Part shown: positions 8,084 to 16,730 of the stretch, in pieces | Numbering within the stretch: the stretch's first letter is position 1 | Layout: each line of letters opens with the position of its first letter | DNA from: Acetobacter sp. 46_36 | GTDB taxonomy: Bacteria; Pseudomonadota; Alphaproteobacteria; RF32; CAG-239 | Reading direction: 5' to 3' | Length of the DNA: 64,000 bases | Assembly: GCA_001917135.1 (NCBI GenBank) | Contig: MNTT01000013.1 | Span: 124,001 to 188,000, forward strand | Notes under the pieces: generated by a model | Seen by the model: the letters and a program-made list of their open reading frames with translations, nothing else | The model's database searches: none | Told to the model about the DNA's origin: nothing | Translations under genes and position numbers: made by a program

Positions 8084-9409
8084 TCAAAACAAGGAGTTCT
8101 TTTTGTTTTCCTGCGCCAGACGGGCTTTCAAATCCTCGGCGCGCAGTTTGATATTGGCGGGAAGCGGCTGTTTCAGGGCTTTGGCAAGCTGGCGGGAAGC
8201 AACGGCATTTTCGCCGACGGCAGCATTGTATTCGGCGGCGAAATAGTCGGCAACCGCTATCTGTCCCAGCCCGGCATATACCTGTCCGAGATAGTGCCAG
8301 GCCGAAGGCCAGGCGCGGCTGCGATTGGCCTGCTCCAGCAAAGGTATCAGGCTTTGCAGTTCCGGGCGCGAGGGGGAGGCGGAAAGCACGGCTTCGGCAT
8401 AGGCAAGTTTGAACTGGTCGGACGACGGTTTCAAATCCAGCGCACGGCGATAGGCTTTTACGGCGTCGCGGGGCCTGCCGCTTTCAAAAAAGGTCTGCGC
8501 TTTCAGTTCCCAGAAATACGGGTTTTGGGGTTCGGCGGCAAGCAGGCGGTGCAGATATTTTTGGGCGGCGTTAAGGTTTTTCTGCCGCATATAATAGACG
8601 GCGTGGGCAATGTCTGCGGGGACGGACGCGTCATCCAAAGGATAGCGGCGGATGACCTGCGGCAGCGGGGCGAGATAGGCAAACAGTTTGGCCTGTATGC
8701 GCTTGAGGCGCGCGTCCATTTCGGCTTCTGAGGCGGAGGGGGCTTCCTTTTGCAGCTTTTCGTTAAAAAAGGCGACGCGTTCGGCGGTTACCGGGTGGGT
8801 GCGGAAATAGGGATTTTCCTCAATGCCCTGCAGGCGGTTGGCAGATTGGATTTTCTGCATAAAGTCTTTCAGCCCGCGGACGGATTTGCGGTTTTGGTGC
8901 AGGAGGGAAACCGCGGTTTCGTCGGCGGCGCGCTCCTCGCTGACCTGATAGGCGGTCATGGCGTTGATGGCGGAACTCTGGGTGCCGAGCACGACGGCAA
9001 TCGCGGCATCGCCCCGACCGCTGGCGGCGGCTGCTCCGGCGGCGGCAATCAGCGAGGCAAGCGTGGCTTTCTGCAAATCCTGCATTTTGATTTTCAGACG
9101 CAGGATGTGGCCGCCCAGAATGTGTCCGGTTTCGTGGGCGAGCACGCCTTCGATTTCGTTGCTGTTTTTGGCTTTGAGCAAGGTGCCGGTGTGGACGAAC
9201 ATATGGTTCTGGTCGCCGACGAACGCATTGAGGCTGTCGTCTTTGACGATATGTACATAATCGCGGTTCAACGGCAGATTGGCGGCGCGGAATATCGGCG
9301 TCAGCAGGTCATAAAGCCAGCTTTCCGCCTCTTCGTCGGAAATCAGGCTGACGGCGGCGGCAGGCAGAGCCAGGCACAGAAATATCAGGGTAAGAAACAG
9401 GCGGCGCAT
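8084..9409 (-). CDS. Periplasmic M48 metalloprotease with TPR domain (BepA-like)
   Basis: 441 aa from ATG 9409 (GGAGAA correctly placed). A signal peptide RRLFLTLIFLCLALPAAA is followed by an M48 domain: AFVGDQNHMFVHTGTLL, zinc motif HETGH at residues 92-96 (His92, Glu93, His96), and a third ligand in SEERAADE near residue 159. From about residue 270 the sequence is TPR-like (YYMRQKNLNAAQKYLHRLL, AVKAYRRALDLKPSS). In E. coli BepA, such a protein chaperones or degrades outer-membrane proteins such as LptD; that role is inferred here. It is the first gene of an operon with the glycosyltransferase. Confidence 0.88.
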   Translation of the reverse strand: MRRLFLTLIFLCLALPAAAVSLISDEEAESWLYDLLTPIFRAANLPLNRDYVHIVKDDSLNAFVGDQNHMFVHTGTLLKAKNSNEIEGVLAHETGHILGGHILRLKIKMQDLQKATLASLIAAAGAAAASGRGDAAIAVVLGTQSSAINAMTAYQVSEERAADETAVSLLHQNRKSVRGLKDFMQKIQSANRLQGIEENPYFRTHPVTAERVAFFNEKLQKEAPSASEAEMDARLKRIQAKLFAYLAPLPQVIRRYPLDDASVPADIAHAVYYMRQKNLNAAQKYLHRLLAAEPQNPYFWELKAQTFFESGRPRDAVKAYRRALDLKPSSDQFKLAYAEAVLSASPSRPELQSLIPLLEQANRSRAWPSAWHYLGQVYAGLGQIAVADYFAAEYNAAVGENAVASRQLAKALKQPLPANIKLRAEDLKARLAQENKKNSLF

Positions 9410-9638
9410 CTCGGTTCTCCATATTGAGGGTATCGTAATATATAGTTTGCGGCATGTCAAACGGAAAGGGGGAGATGTTCGCAGGGAGGAGAGAGAAGGC
9501 GGAGAACGGGGCGGAAAAGGAGGAAAAACGGGAACGGAGAAAGGGGGAGGAGAGGGGAACGGAGGGGATAAATTAAATTTTAAGTATTGGCATCATATAA
9601 AAATGCAGAGTAGTATTCAGCGAGCGAAAGGTATGGCT

Positions 9639-11006
9639 ATGAATAAGGTGTTGGTTTGGGCTTTGGTTTTGGCAATGATGCCGGCGGGCGGGCAGGCGTA
9701 TGCTGCCGATAATATTGATGGGCTTATCAACGGTTTGTTTTGTAAGGATGAGCAAGGGGTGCACGTTTGTGCGGATTTTGTACCCACGGACGGAATTTTC
9801 TACTACGGAACATATCCGAACGGGAAATTAATTGGAAAAGGGTATGCTAAGGGCGGCAAGATTGATGGACCGGTTGAAATCTATTATGAAAACGGGCAGT
9901 TGGGCTCAGTGGCAAATTATAAAGACGGCAAGTTGGATGGATCTGCTAAAAGCTATTATGAAAACGGGAAGTTGCAAGAAGAGATGACTTTTAAAGGCGG
10001 CAAGCCGGAGGGTGGATTTAAAAGGTATTATGAAAGCGGACAGTTGGAAGAAGAAGGAAATTATAAAGACGACCAGCCGGATGGGGTGTGGAAGAGCTAT
10101 TACGAAAACGGACAATTGCGGGAAGAGAAATATTATAAAAACGACAGGCCTGATGGGGTGTGGAAACGGTATAATGAGAACGGGCAGTTGGAATCAGAGA
10201 CGAATTATAAAGACGGCACGCCGGCGGGTGTGAGAAACAAGTACCATAAGAACGGGAAGTTGAAAGAAGAGATGCAACATAAAAACGACAAGCCGGATGG
10301 GGTACTTAAAAGGTATTATGAAAGCGGGCAGTTGGAAGAAGAGGGAAACTATAAAAACGGCAAGAAGAATGGGCTATTTAAAAATTATTACGAAAGCCGG
10401 CAGTTGAAATCAGAGACGAATTATAAAGACGGCAAGCAGGATGGGGTGAGTAAAATGTACCATAAGAACGGGAAGTTGAGCGTAGAGGCTAATTATAAAG
10501 GCGGCAAGCATGATGGGACGACTAGATTTTATTATGAAGACGGGCAGTTGCAGGTGGAGATGAATTATAAAGATGGCAAGCAGGACGGGGTGTATAAAAG
10601 TTATTATAAAAGCGGGCAGTTGGAAGAAGAAGAAAATTATAAAGACGGCAAGCCGGAGGGGGTGAGTAAAATGTACCATAAAAACGGGCAGCTGTGGCTA
10701 GAGCAATATTATAAAGACGGCGAGTTGGAGGGGGGTTTTAAAAGGTATTACGAAAACGGGCAGCTGTGGGCGGAGTGGAATTATAAACACAGCCGATGGG
10801 ACGGCGTGATGAAGGAATATTACGAAAACGGGCAGTTGAAATCAGAGACGAATTTTAAAAACGACAAGCCGGAGGGGGTATGGAAGAGCTATTACGAAAA
10901 CGGACAACTGCGGGAAGAGAAATATTATAAAGACGGCAAGCCGGACGGGGCGCCTAAAATTTATGACGAAAACGGGCAGTTGGTTACGGAAGAATGTTTT
11001 ATGTGA
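9639..11006 (+). CDS. Secreted MORN-type (YwqK-like) repeat protein
   Basis: 455 aa. ATG 9639 is preferred over 9633 because GAAAGG ends 7 nt upstream of it. The signal peptide MNKVLVWALVLAMMPAGGQA is followed by AYAAD and a short unique segment with two Cys (FCKDEQGVHVCADF). From about residue 70 there are 15 full copies and one partial copy of a 24-aa unit, consensus YYENGQLKEE-NYKDGKPDGVWK, which is the toxin-antitoxin/MORN_2 repeat also called YwqK. Such repeats form extended beta-hairpin arrays; functions vary. Neighbouring copies are very alike (positions 4 and 15, 8 and 14), so recent expansion is likely. It converges with rne. Confidence 0.75.
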   Translation: MNKVLVWALVLAMMPAGGQAYAADNIDGLINGLFCKDEQGVHVCADFVPTDGIFYYGTYPNGKLIGKGYAKGGKIDGPVEIYYENGQLGSVANYKDGKLDGSAKSYYENGKLQEEMTFKGGKPEGGFKRYYESGQLEEEGNYKDDQPDGVWKSYYENGQLREEKYYKNDRPDGVWKRYNENGQLESETNYKDGTPAGVRNKYHKNGKLKEEMQHKNDKPDGVLKRYYESGQLEEEGNYKNGKKNGLFKNYYESRQLKSETNYKDGKQDGVSKMYHKNGKLSVEANYKGGKHDGTTRFYYEDGQLQVEMNYKDGKQDGVYKSYYKSGQLEEEENYKDGKPEGVSKMYHKNGQLWLEQYYKDGELEGGFKRYYENGQLWAEWNYKHSRWDGVMKEYYENGQLKSETNFKNDKPEGVWKSYYENGQLREEKYYKDGKPDGAPKIYDENGQLVTEECFM

Positions 11007-11065
11007 ACGGAGAGAGGAAGGTGCGGACGTGTTATGACGAAAGGGGAGGCGTTATATCGCGCAAA

Positions 11066-11096
11066 TGAAAAAAAGCCGCTGCGGCGGCTTTTTTTC
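11066..11096. terminator. Bidirectional terminator between MORN gene and rne
   Basis: AAAAGCCGC, TGCG loop, GCGGCTTTT, with A-run before and T-run after (11068-11095), so it can act in both directions. A second, weaker hairpin (AAGGCAG 11101-11107 with CTGCCTT 11122-11128, then TTT) follows. Confidence 0.88.
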
Positions 11097-11144
11097 GGAG
11101 AAGGCAGGCATTGGAAGGTGTCTGCCTTTTTATTTACGGGCGGA

Positions 11145-14100
11145 TTAGCCGATGAGCTTTTTCCACCAGGTTTTCTTTTCCGGTTTCGGTTCACCGTCCG
11201 GAGCTGCGGACGAACTGCCGGCGGAGGAAGCGGAAGACGAACCGCGGCCGGATGAGGCGGAAGCCTGGGCGCGTTCCGAGGCAGCTGCGGACGAACCGCG
11301 GCCTGAAGTTTCGGCGGAGCGGGCATTGCCGCTGTGGGAAGAACCGTCCCGGGAGGTGCCTTCATCGGTGTCGGGCGCAGTATTTCCGCCGTTACGGCTG
11401 CTGCGTTCACGGTCGCGGCCGCGCCCGCCGCGATGTCCTCTGCGGCGGCGGTCGTTGCGTCCCCGGCCGCGGGAGCGTCTGCCGGTTTCTTCTTCGGTGC
11501 TGTTTTCGTTGCCGCTGCCGTTTTCGGTATCGGCGGGCGTGCAGTTGTTGCCTTCGTTTTCGTCATCGTCTGCAGTGTCATCGTCATCCTCGGCATAACC
11601 TGCGGCGGCATACGCGGTGGCCGCGGCAACGGTTTCCGGTTTCGCTTTCGGCTGGCGGCTCTTTTCAATCTTGTAATCGCAGATGTTTTTAATTGAGCCG
11701 TCGGCGGAGATGATGATTTCCAGACCGTATTTTTCTTCCATATCGGCTAAAATGCGGCGCTTGTGGTTTAGGATATAAATCGCGGTATCCTGCGGGAGGC
11801 GGACTTCCAGGCGGTTGTATGCGCCTTTGATGCCTTCTTCCTCAATCGCGCGCAGAACCAGCATGGCTCCGGACTCGGTCGAGCGCAGGACGCCCTGGCC
11901 GCGGCAATACGGACAGGTTACATAGTTGCTTTCGACAAACGACGAGTGCATCCGCTGGCGCGAGATTTCCAACAGCCCGAAGATGCTCATTTTGGCAATC
12001 TGCACCCGGGCGCGGTCAGGTTTCATCGCTTCTTTCATCCGCTTTTCGACCGCATGGTTGTTGGCCGGTTCTTCCATGTCGATAAAGTCAACGACGACCA
12101 GCCCGGCGAGGTTGCGCATCCGCAGCTGCTTGGCGATTTCGTCGGCAGCTTCCAGATTGGTTTTCAGCGCGGTTTCCTCAATGTCCATTTCGCGGGTGGC
12201 GCGGCCGGAGTTGACGTCTATGGACACCAGCGCTTCGGTCGGGTTAATCACAAGATAGCCGCCGGATGCGAGCTGAACTACCGGATTGTGCAGCTTGTCC
12301 AGCTCCTTTTCGACCTGATAATGCTGGAAGACGGGGATTTCGCCCGGTTTGCGGCATTTTATCTTGCGCCCCATGTTCGGCGAGAGAATCTTGCTGAATT
12401 CCTTGGCGGTCTTATAGGCATTGTCGCCGTCGATGACAACTTCGCCGATATCTTTGGTGTACATATCGCGCAGGGCTCGCTTAATCAGGTTGCCCTCTTC
12501 ATAAATCAGTGCCGGCGCCTGGGTGCTCAACGCCGAATGGCGGATGTGGTTCCAGGTGCGGATAAGATAATTGTAGTCGCGGACGATGTCGCTCTTCTGT
12601 TTGTCTTCGCCGGCAGTGCGGATAATCAGCGACATATCGTCGTTCAGCGGCAATTCGCGCATAATGTCTTTAAGGCGTTTGCGGTCGTTGGCCGAGGTGA
12701 TTTTGCGGGAAACGCCGCCGGATTTGATGCGGTTGGGCATTAAGACGCAGTAGCGGCCGGCGAGCGACAGGTAGGTCGTGCAGGCGGCGCCTTTGTTGCC
12801 GCGTTCTTCCTTGACAATCTGAATAAGCAGGGTCTGCCCTTCGCGGATAACGTCCTGAATCGCTGAGCGGTGATACAGCTTGCGTGCGAAAATCAGCTTG
12901 CGCTGGATTTCGAGATAGTGTTCGGAATCGGCGTCGTCATCGTCGTTGTCGAATTCTTTGCTGCTGCCGGAGCCGAAATCATCATCGTCGTCATCAGCAC
13001 GCGAAGCCGCAGCGGCGTTGACATCGTCGTCATCGGCGGATTGAACCGGAGCGGCGCAGGCTTCATCCATATCGGTTTCGTCTTCTTTGCCGATTTCTTC
13101 GGCAACGCTTTCACCGCGTTCAATGCCGGCGGTTTCGGCCGAGACTTTGTAGCCGTCTTTGGTTTCGACTTTGGCGGCGGATTTGCCGGACGAACGGCGG
13201 CCTAAAAAGCGCGTGCCGCGGCGGCGGGTACGACGGGCCGGTTTGTCTTCCGTTTCGGCTGAGGCTTCACCGGATGCTGCCGCGCTGTCGGAAGCATCGT
13301 CGCCGGACCGGGTGTCAGATGTTGCCGCGCTGTCGGATGTATCGTCGCCGAACCGGGTGTCAGATGTTGCCGCGCTGTCGGATGTATCGTCGCCGGACCG
13401 GGTGTCAGATGTTGCCGCGCTGTCGGATGCATCGCCGCCGGACCGGGTGTCAGATGCTGTCGTGCTGTCGGATGTGTTGCCTGCGGCAGATGCTGCCTCT
13501 TTCCGGCAGGCGCTGCAATGGCATTCTTCATCGCAGGTGCAGACGCCGTTTTCTTCGCAATGGCAATGTCCGTCTTCAGCACGGCAGGCACAATTTGCCG
13601 AACAGCCGCAGCCGTCGGCGGTGGTTTCGTCTTCGGCATTTTCCGTTTCTGCGCCGGGGGCAGTTTCGGACGAAGCCGGGGTTTCCGTTCCGGCAGTGGA
13701 AGCGTTTTCGGTTGAAGCCGGGGTTTCCGATGTCATTTCGGCCGTGTCAGAGGCGGCGTTTGCAGCGGCCGCAGCTTCAGCTTCCGCTTCGGCCAGTTTC
13801 TTTGCCTCGTATTCGGCGCGTTTCTGCTCGCGTTCAAGGCGGCGGCGCTCCTGTTCGGCCTTGCGTTCGGCCTGAAACTGGCGCTTCTTTTCGATAATCT
13901 CGTCGACTTCCTTTTCCACTTCCGCCTTTATCTCATCGGAAACGTTGTAGTAGTCGGGGTGGATTTCGCCAAAGGCCAGAAAGCCGTGGCGGTTGCCGCC
14001 GTAATCAACAAAAGCCGCCTGCAGCGACGGTTCAATCCGCACGACTTTGGCGGTGAAGATATTTCCTTTTATCTGTTTACGGAGACTCGATTCAAATTCT

Positions 14101-14180
14101 ACATCCTCAACCTTGTTGCCGTCAACGATTACGACGCGGGTTTCCTCAGGCTGAGTGTCATCAATCAACATTCTTTTCAT
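11145..14180 (-). CDS. rne: Ribonuclease E
   Basis: 1011 aa endoribonuclease that starts mRNA decay and processes rRNA and tRNA. The N-terminal S1 domain (FTAKVVRIEPSLQAAFVDYG) is interrupted from about residue 80 to 425 by an insert with four parts: a charged coiled coil (85-135), a Cys-rich cluster (191-225, 11 Cys and 3 His), five 15-aa SDSAATSDTRSGDD repeats (239-313), and a basic then strongly acidic stretch. After it come the 5'-sensor/DNase-I-like catalytic core (VSIDVNSGRATRE, VVVDFIDME) and the Zn-link CPYCRGQG. The C-tail is acidic, then Arg/Gly-rich, and ends KKTWWKKLIG, a likely partner-binding site. A 300-nt leader is typical of autoregulated rne. Confidence 0.95.
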   Translation of the reverse strand: MKRMLIDDTQPEETRVVIVDGNKVEDVEFESSLRKQIKGNIFTAKVVRIEPSLQAAFVDYGGNRHGFLAFGEIHPDYYNVSDEIKAEVEKEVDEIIEKKRQFQAERKAEQERRRLEREQKRAEYEAKKLAEAEAEAAAAANAASDTAEMTSETPASTENASTAGTETPASSETAPGAETENAEDETTADGCGCSANCACRAEDGHCHCEENGVCTCDEECHCSACRKEAASAAGNTSDSTTASDTRSGGDASDSAATSDTRSGDDTSDSAATSDTRFGDDTSDSAATSDTRSGDDASDSAAASGEASAETEDKPARRTRRRGTRFLGRRSSGKSAAKVETKDGYKVSAETAGIERGESVAEEIGKEDETDMDEACAAPVQSADDDDVNAAAASRADDDDDDFGSGSSKEFDNDDDDADSEHYLEIQRKLIFARKLYHRSAIQDVIREGQTLLIQIVKEERGNKGAACTTYLSLAGRYCVLMPNRIKSGGVSRKITSANDRKRLKDIMRELPLNDDMSLIIRTAGEDKQKSDIVRDYNYLIRTWNHIRHSALSTQAPALIYEEGNLIKRALRDMYTKDIGEVVIDGDNAYKTAKEFSKILSPNMGRKIKCRKPGEIPVFQHYQVEKELDKLHNPVVQLASGGYLVINPTEALVSIDVNSGRATREMDIEETALKTNLEAADEIAKQLRMRNLAGLVVVDFIDMEEPANNHAVEKRMKEAMKPDRARVQIAKMSIFGLLEISRQRMHSSFVESNYVTCPYCRGQGVLRSTESGAMLVLRAIEEEGIKGAYNRLEVRLPQDTAIYILNHKRRILADMEEKYGLEIIISADGSIKNICDYKIEKSRQPKAKPETVAAATAYAAAGYAEDDDDTADDDENEGNNCTPADTENGSGNENSTEEETGRRSRGRGRNDRRRRGHRGGRGRDRERSSRNGGNTAPDTDEGTSRDGSSHSGNARSAETSGRGSSAAASERAQASASSGRGSSSASSAGSSSAAPDGEPKPEKKTWWKKLIG

Positions 14181-14502
14181 ATATTCTGTTTCCTAACTAA
14201 TAATTATCGCGCCGCTTATGTCCGGGCGATACGATTGGGTCATTTCCGGGCGGCAGAGAGTGCCGCAATCCGCTGCTGCGGCGGCAAAGACGGCTTGTCC
14301 GCGGGGGTTTTTGTTGTTGATTAGGTGCCGCGGGGGAGGCCTTGCCGGCCGGATGCCTTTAACGCCGCAGGCGGGCTGAATGCCGCCGACAGGCTGCCGG
14401 TTATGCTAAACGGCGCCTTTCCGCAAGGCAGGGCGGTAAAACTCTAAGCTATCATTTAAGCCGCCGATGCTTGGGAAATCCGGATTAAAAACATCAGGCG
14501 TA

Positions 14503-14531
14503 TTTATAATGCGTTTTTTCGGCATTGGCAA
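14503..14531 (-). promoter_or_regulatory. Probable rne promoter with long leader
   Basis: Minus strand -35 TTGCCA (14531-14526), 17-nt spacer, -10 TATAAA (14508-14503). The start site near 14496 would give a leader of about 315 nt that is rich in GC hairpins (14230-14400). The rest of the 14181-14882 spacer carries only the lysozyme promoter and a T-rich leader; no gene is supported. Confidence 0.65.
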
Positions 14532-14657
14532 GAAAAATTTTTGATTCCGGGGGATTTTTTGCGAAAGATACGGGGACGAACGGGGCGGGAGGGAATTTTG
14601 CGGAGCGGGCAGAATACGGCACGGAAGATGTTTTTTGCCGGAGGGGCGGAAAAATGC

Positions 14658-14686
14658 TTGACTTTGTGTCATGGCTCTGTTTAAAT
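14658..14686 (+). promoter_or_regulatory. Lysozyme gene promoter
   Basis: -35 TTGACT (14658-14663), 17-nt spacer, -10 TTAAAT (14681-14686). The roughly 190-nt leader contains three short G+C motifs each followed by a T-run (near 14725, 14770 and 14818), which might be weak attenuators. Confidence 0.6.
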
Positions 14687-14882
14687 AGCATTACAATGGA
14701 CAAATGGGCGTCGGCAGTTGCGGGCGCTTTTTTTGTATATTGCCGCATTGGGCGGGCATCGGCGCTTTAGGGCGCTTTTTTATTTGCATATACCGGGCTT
14801 TCGTTTGGGAGCGCCGGTTTTTTTGTGTCAATTTCGGGCCGGAGCCGCGAGGCGTCCGGCTGTTTTTTACGGAGGAAATTTT

Positions 14883-15350
14883 ATGTATGATTTGAGTAAA
14901 TGGTGCGACCGGCTAATCGCGCATGAGGGAATGAAACTGATGCCATACCGCTGCACGGCGGGGAAACTGACTATCGGCGTCGGGCGCAATCTGGAAGATA
15001 ATCCGCCGACGCCGGAGGAGGCGCGGGCGCTGGGCGACTATATGCACGGTATTACCGAAAACGCGGCGAAGATGCTGCTTCGGAACGACATCGCGCGCTG
15101 CTTTGAGGCGTTGAAACGGATAGTCGAAGGGTTTGAAGAGCTGGACGAAGAGCGGCAGTATGCGCTTTTGGATATGTGTTTCCAAATGGGAGTGAGGGGG
15201 TTCAGACGCTTTAAGCGCCTGTTGAAAGCCGTAGAGCAGCGGAACTTTGAACTGGCGGCGTTTGAGTGTCTGACTTCCAAATACGCGCAGCAGACGCCGA
15301 AACGGGCGAAACGGATTGCACAGCTGCTCAAGACCGGCGTGTGGAAGTAG
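14883..15350 (+). CDS. T4-type lysozyme (glycoside hydrolase 24, endolysin-like)
   Basis: 155-aa muramidase that cleaves the MurNAc-GlcNAc bond of peptidoglycan. The catalytic Glu is in LIAHEGMKLMPYRC, followed by GKLTIGVGRNLEDN, which matches the T4 lysozyme E-x8-D-x5-T layout approximately (TIGVGRN). No signal peptide, so a holin or leakage would be needed for export. GGAGGA lies 6 nt before ATG 14883. No phage genes surround it, so it is either a domesticated prophage remnant or a stand-alone gene. The 3' spacer (15351-15528) is low-complexity and contains one copy of a 48-bp direct repeat. Confidence 0.85.
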   Translation: MYDLSKWCDRLIAHEGMKLMPYRCTAGKLTIGVGRNLEDNPPTPEEARALGDYMHGITENAAKMLLRNDIARCFEALKRIVEGFEELDEERQYALLDMCFQMGVRGFRRFKRLLKAVEQRNFELAAFECLTSKYAQQTPKRAKRIAQLLKTGVWK

Positions 15351-15413
15351 AAACCGGGAAAGAGCGTGCGGGGAGAAGGCGGAAAAGAGGGCATGCGGGG
15401 AGAAGGCGCGGGG

Positions 15414-15461
15414 GCGGCGCATAGGCGACAGGCAAGAAAGGAGAGCGGGCGGAGCGGGAAG
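15414..15461. repeat. Direct repeat, left copy flanking pilin cassette
   Basis: A 48-bp sequence beginning GCGGCGCATAGGCGACAGGC, repeated with two mismatches at 16617-16664. The pair brackets the pilin-like gene and its structured upstream element. Confidence 0.8.
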
Positions 15462-15528
15462 ACGACGGGAGAGAGGACGGCAGTGTGACGATGACGGGGG
15501 AAGGACCGGCGAGCGGAGAGGTGCCGCC

Positions 15529-16224
15529 TTATATCTTAAAGAACATAACGACGGCGCAGTTGGTTCTGTATTCCCCCTTTTCCCCGAGACACAAGGCGCA
15601 TTGCTTCTCTATTTCCTCCACGGAAATCCGCGACAGGCATTTTAAATTTCCGTTGTTGCAGTAATTCGTGCCGTAAAAATGCTGCACATAGTCGTTGCCC
15701 CAGTAGTTTGCGGCCATATAGATTTCAGAGGCGAGCGGGCGGAGCACGTTGTTAAACAGAATGCGGCAGAGCCCTTTCTGATTGTATGTCATCCCCTGTT
15801 TTCTGCCCATTTCAAAATTTATCTGAAGTTTACGGCTGCCGTTGTCCTGCAGAAAAAGCACCTGTCCCATATCGTTTTGCAGATAGCCCGCTTTGTATTT
15901 CCAGCCGGCCGGCATCAACGGCGATTTGGCTATGTCGCTGCTGATGTTGCGCTGGTCTTTGGGGAGGCGCAGCGCGTTAAAATCTGCCACGACATTTTGC
16001 ACCAGCCAGGCGTATTCTTCGGCTATCCGTATTTGCCGGTGCTCGGTTAAAATCCGTCCCAAATGGTATATGCCGCCGACGGACAGGATGCCGACGATTG
16101 ACAATACGCCGAGCATTTCAATCATGCTGCGCCCTGCCGCGGAGCATTTGCCGGCCGGTACTGCCGCAGCGGGGCGGTTTGGGCGCTGATGTTGTGTGCG
16201 GGCAGCCGGATTGTCGTTTTTCAT
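15529..16224 (-). CDS. Type IV pilin-like protein
   Basis: 231 aa. A basic 31-residue leader ends AAGR/SMIEMLGVLSIVGILSVGG: Gly at -1 and Glu at +5 fit prepilin-peptidase processing, and the hydrophobic helix that follows is the pilin N-terminal spine. The C-terminal part has Cys pairs (CNNGNLKC, CALC, TNC) that may form disulfides. The SMIEMLGVLSIVG signature is one I associate with multi-copy pilin-like proteins of gut Alphaproteobacteria. It may be a (pseudo)pilin of a surface fibre or secretion system. No assembly genes are nearby. AGGGAA lies about 9 nt before the ATG, directly after the U-run of an upstream terminator. Confidence 0.8.
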   Translation of the reverse strand: MKNDNPAARTQHQRPNRPAAAVPAGKCSAAGRSMIEMLGVLSIVGILSVGGIYHLGRILTEHRQIRIAEEYAWLVQNVVADFNALRLPKDQRNISSDIAKSPLMPAGWKYKAGYLQNDMGQVLFLQDNGSRKLQINFEMGRKQGMTYNQKGLCRILFNNVLRPLASEIYMAANYWGNDYVQHFYGTNYCNNGNLKCLSRISVEEIEKQCALCLGEKGEYRTNCAVVMFFKI

Positions 16225-16236
16225 ATTGTTGTTTCC

Positions 16237-16269
16237 CTAAAAAATAAACCACCCTAAAAGAGAGGTGGT
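16237..16269 (-). terminator. Terminator directly upstream of the pilin gene
   Basis: Minus transcript: ACCACC (16269-16264), a 10-nt loop, GGTGGT (16253-16248), then TTATTTTTT. The U-run abuts the pilin Shine-Dalgarno (AGGGAA, 16237-16232). It either ends a short upstream RNA or acts as an expression platform for the pilin gene. Confidence 0.75.
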
Positions 16270-16287
16270 CAGGGAGTTGAACAATCA

Positions 16288-16491
16288 TATAGCATTAAAT
16301 GACTCTTTCAGCCTTTGGGATATTATTTCAGAGACAGAAATATCCTTGGACATACGCTGAAAGCTCCCCGGCCGTTGTCGGGGATATATTTGTTGACGGT
16401 GCTATATCAACACCGAATGCTATAAAGAGCCGTTCAAAGCTCCGCACCTCTTTTTCAGGCACTGCGGATACCCGTGTATCCGGTAAACGGC
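16288..16491 (-). ncRNA. Candidate structured RNA upstream of pilin gene
   Basis: Nested inverted repeats cover most of the span. P1 pairs TATAGCATT (16288-16296) with AATGCTATA (16416-16424). Inside it are CTTTCAG/CTGAAAG (16305/16357) closing GGATATT/AATATCC (16318/16339); CCCCG/CGGGG (16366/16379); and CGGTG/CACCG (16397/16411). Outside it, GCCGTT/AACGGC (16429/16486) encloses GGATAC-CCGT-GTATCC (16466-16481). Strand is chosen because a terminator follows on the minus strand. I do not recognise an Rfam class. A short plus-strand ORF (16299-16523) and minus-strand fragments (one reading MSKDISVSEIISQRLKESF) also cross it, so a decayed small gene is an alternative. Confidence 0.45.
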
Positions 16492-16616
16492 AGTTTAGGG
16501 ATAAAATGTTAATATACGGTTAAGAAGGGGCAGGCGGAGCGAAAAGTTTGTGCGGCCGACGGGGGAGGCAGAGGGCGGGGGGAGGTAGGTGCGGGAGAGA
16601 GGGGGAGACAGCGGGA

Positions 16617-16664
16617 GCGGCGCATAGGCGACAGGCAAGAGAGGCGAGCGGGCGGAGCGGGAAG
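16617..16664. repeat. Direct repeat, right copy flanking pilin cassette
   Basis: Matches 15414-15461 at 46 of 48 positions, same orientation, about 1.2 kb apart. Confidence 0.8.
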
Positions 16665-16687
16665 GCAGCGGGGCGATACATACTTTT

Positions 16688-16716
16688 TTGTTAAAGATTT
16701 TGCGGTTTGGTATTTA
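16688..16716 (+). promoter_or_regulatory. Promoter of small repeat peptide / permease operon
   Basis: -35 TTGTTA (16688-16693), 17-nt spacer, -10 TATTTA (16711-16716). A 14-codon ORF starting ATGTTTATATTC begins at 16731 and ends in the ATGA overlap with the next start (16772). Confidence 0.55.
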
Positions 16717-16730
16717 TTTTTTAATAACTT

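Noticed and set aside
14883..15350. Prophage signalled by the T4-type lysozyme
   Set aside because: No terminase, capsid, integrase, holin or attachment site nearby; a single lysozyme gene is not enough.
16299..16523. 74-codon plus-strand ORF over the structured element
   Set aside because: No ribosome site, no recognisable protein; stems explain the sequence better, though a decayed gene stays possible.
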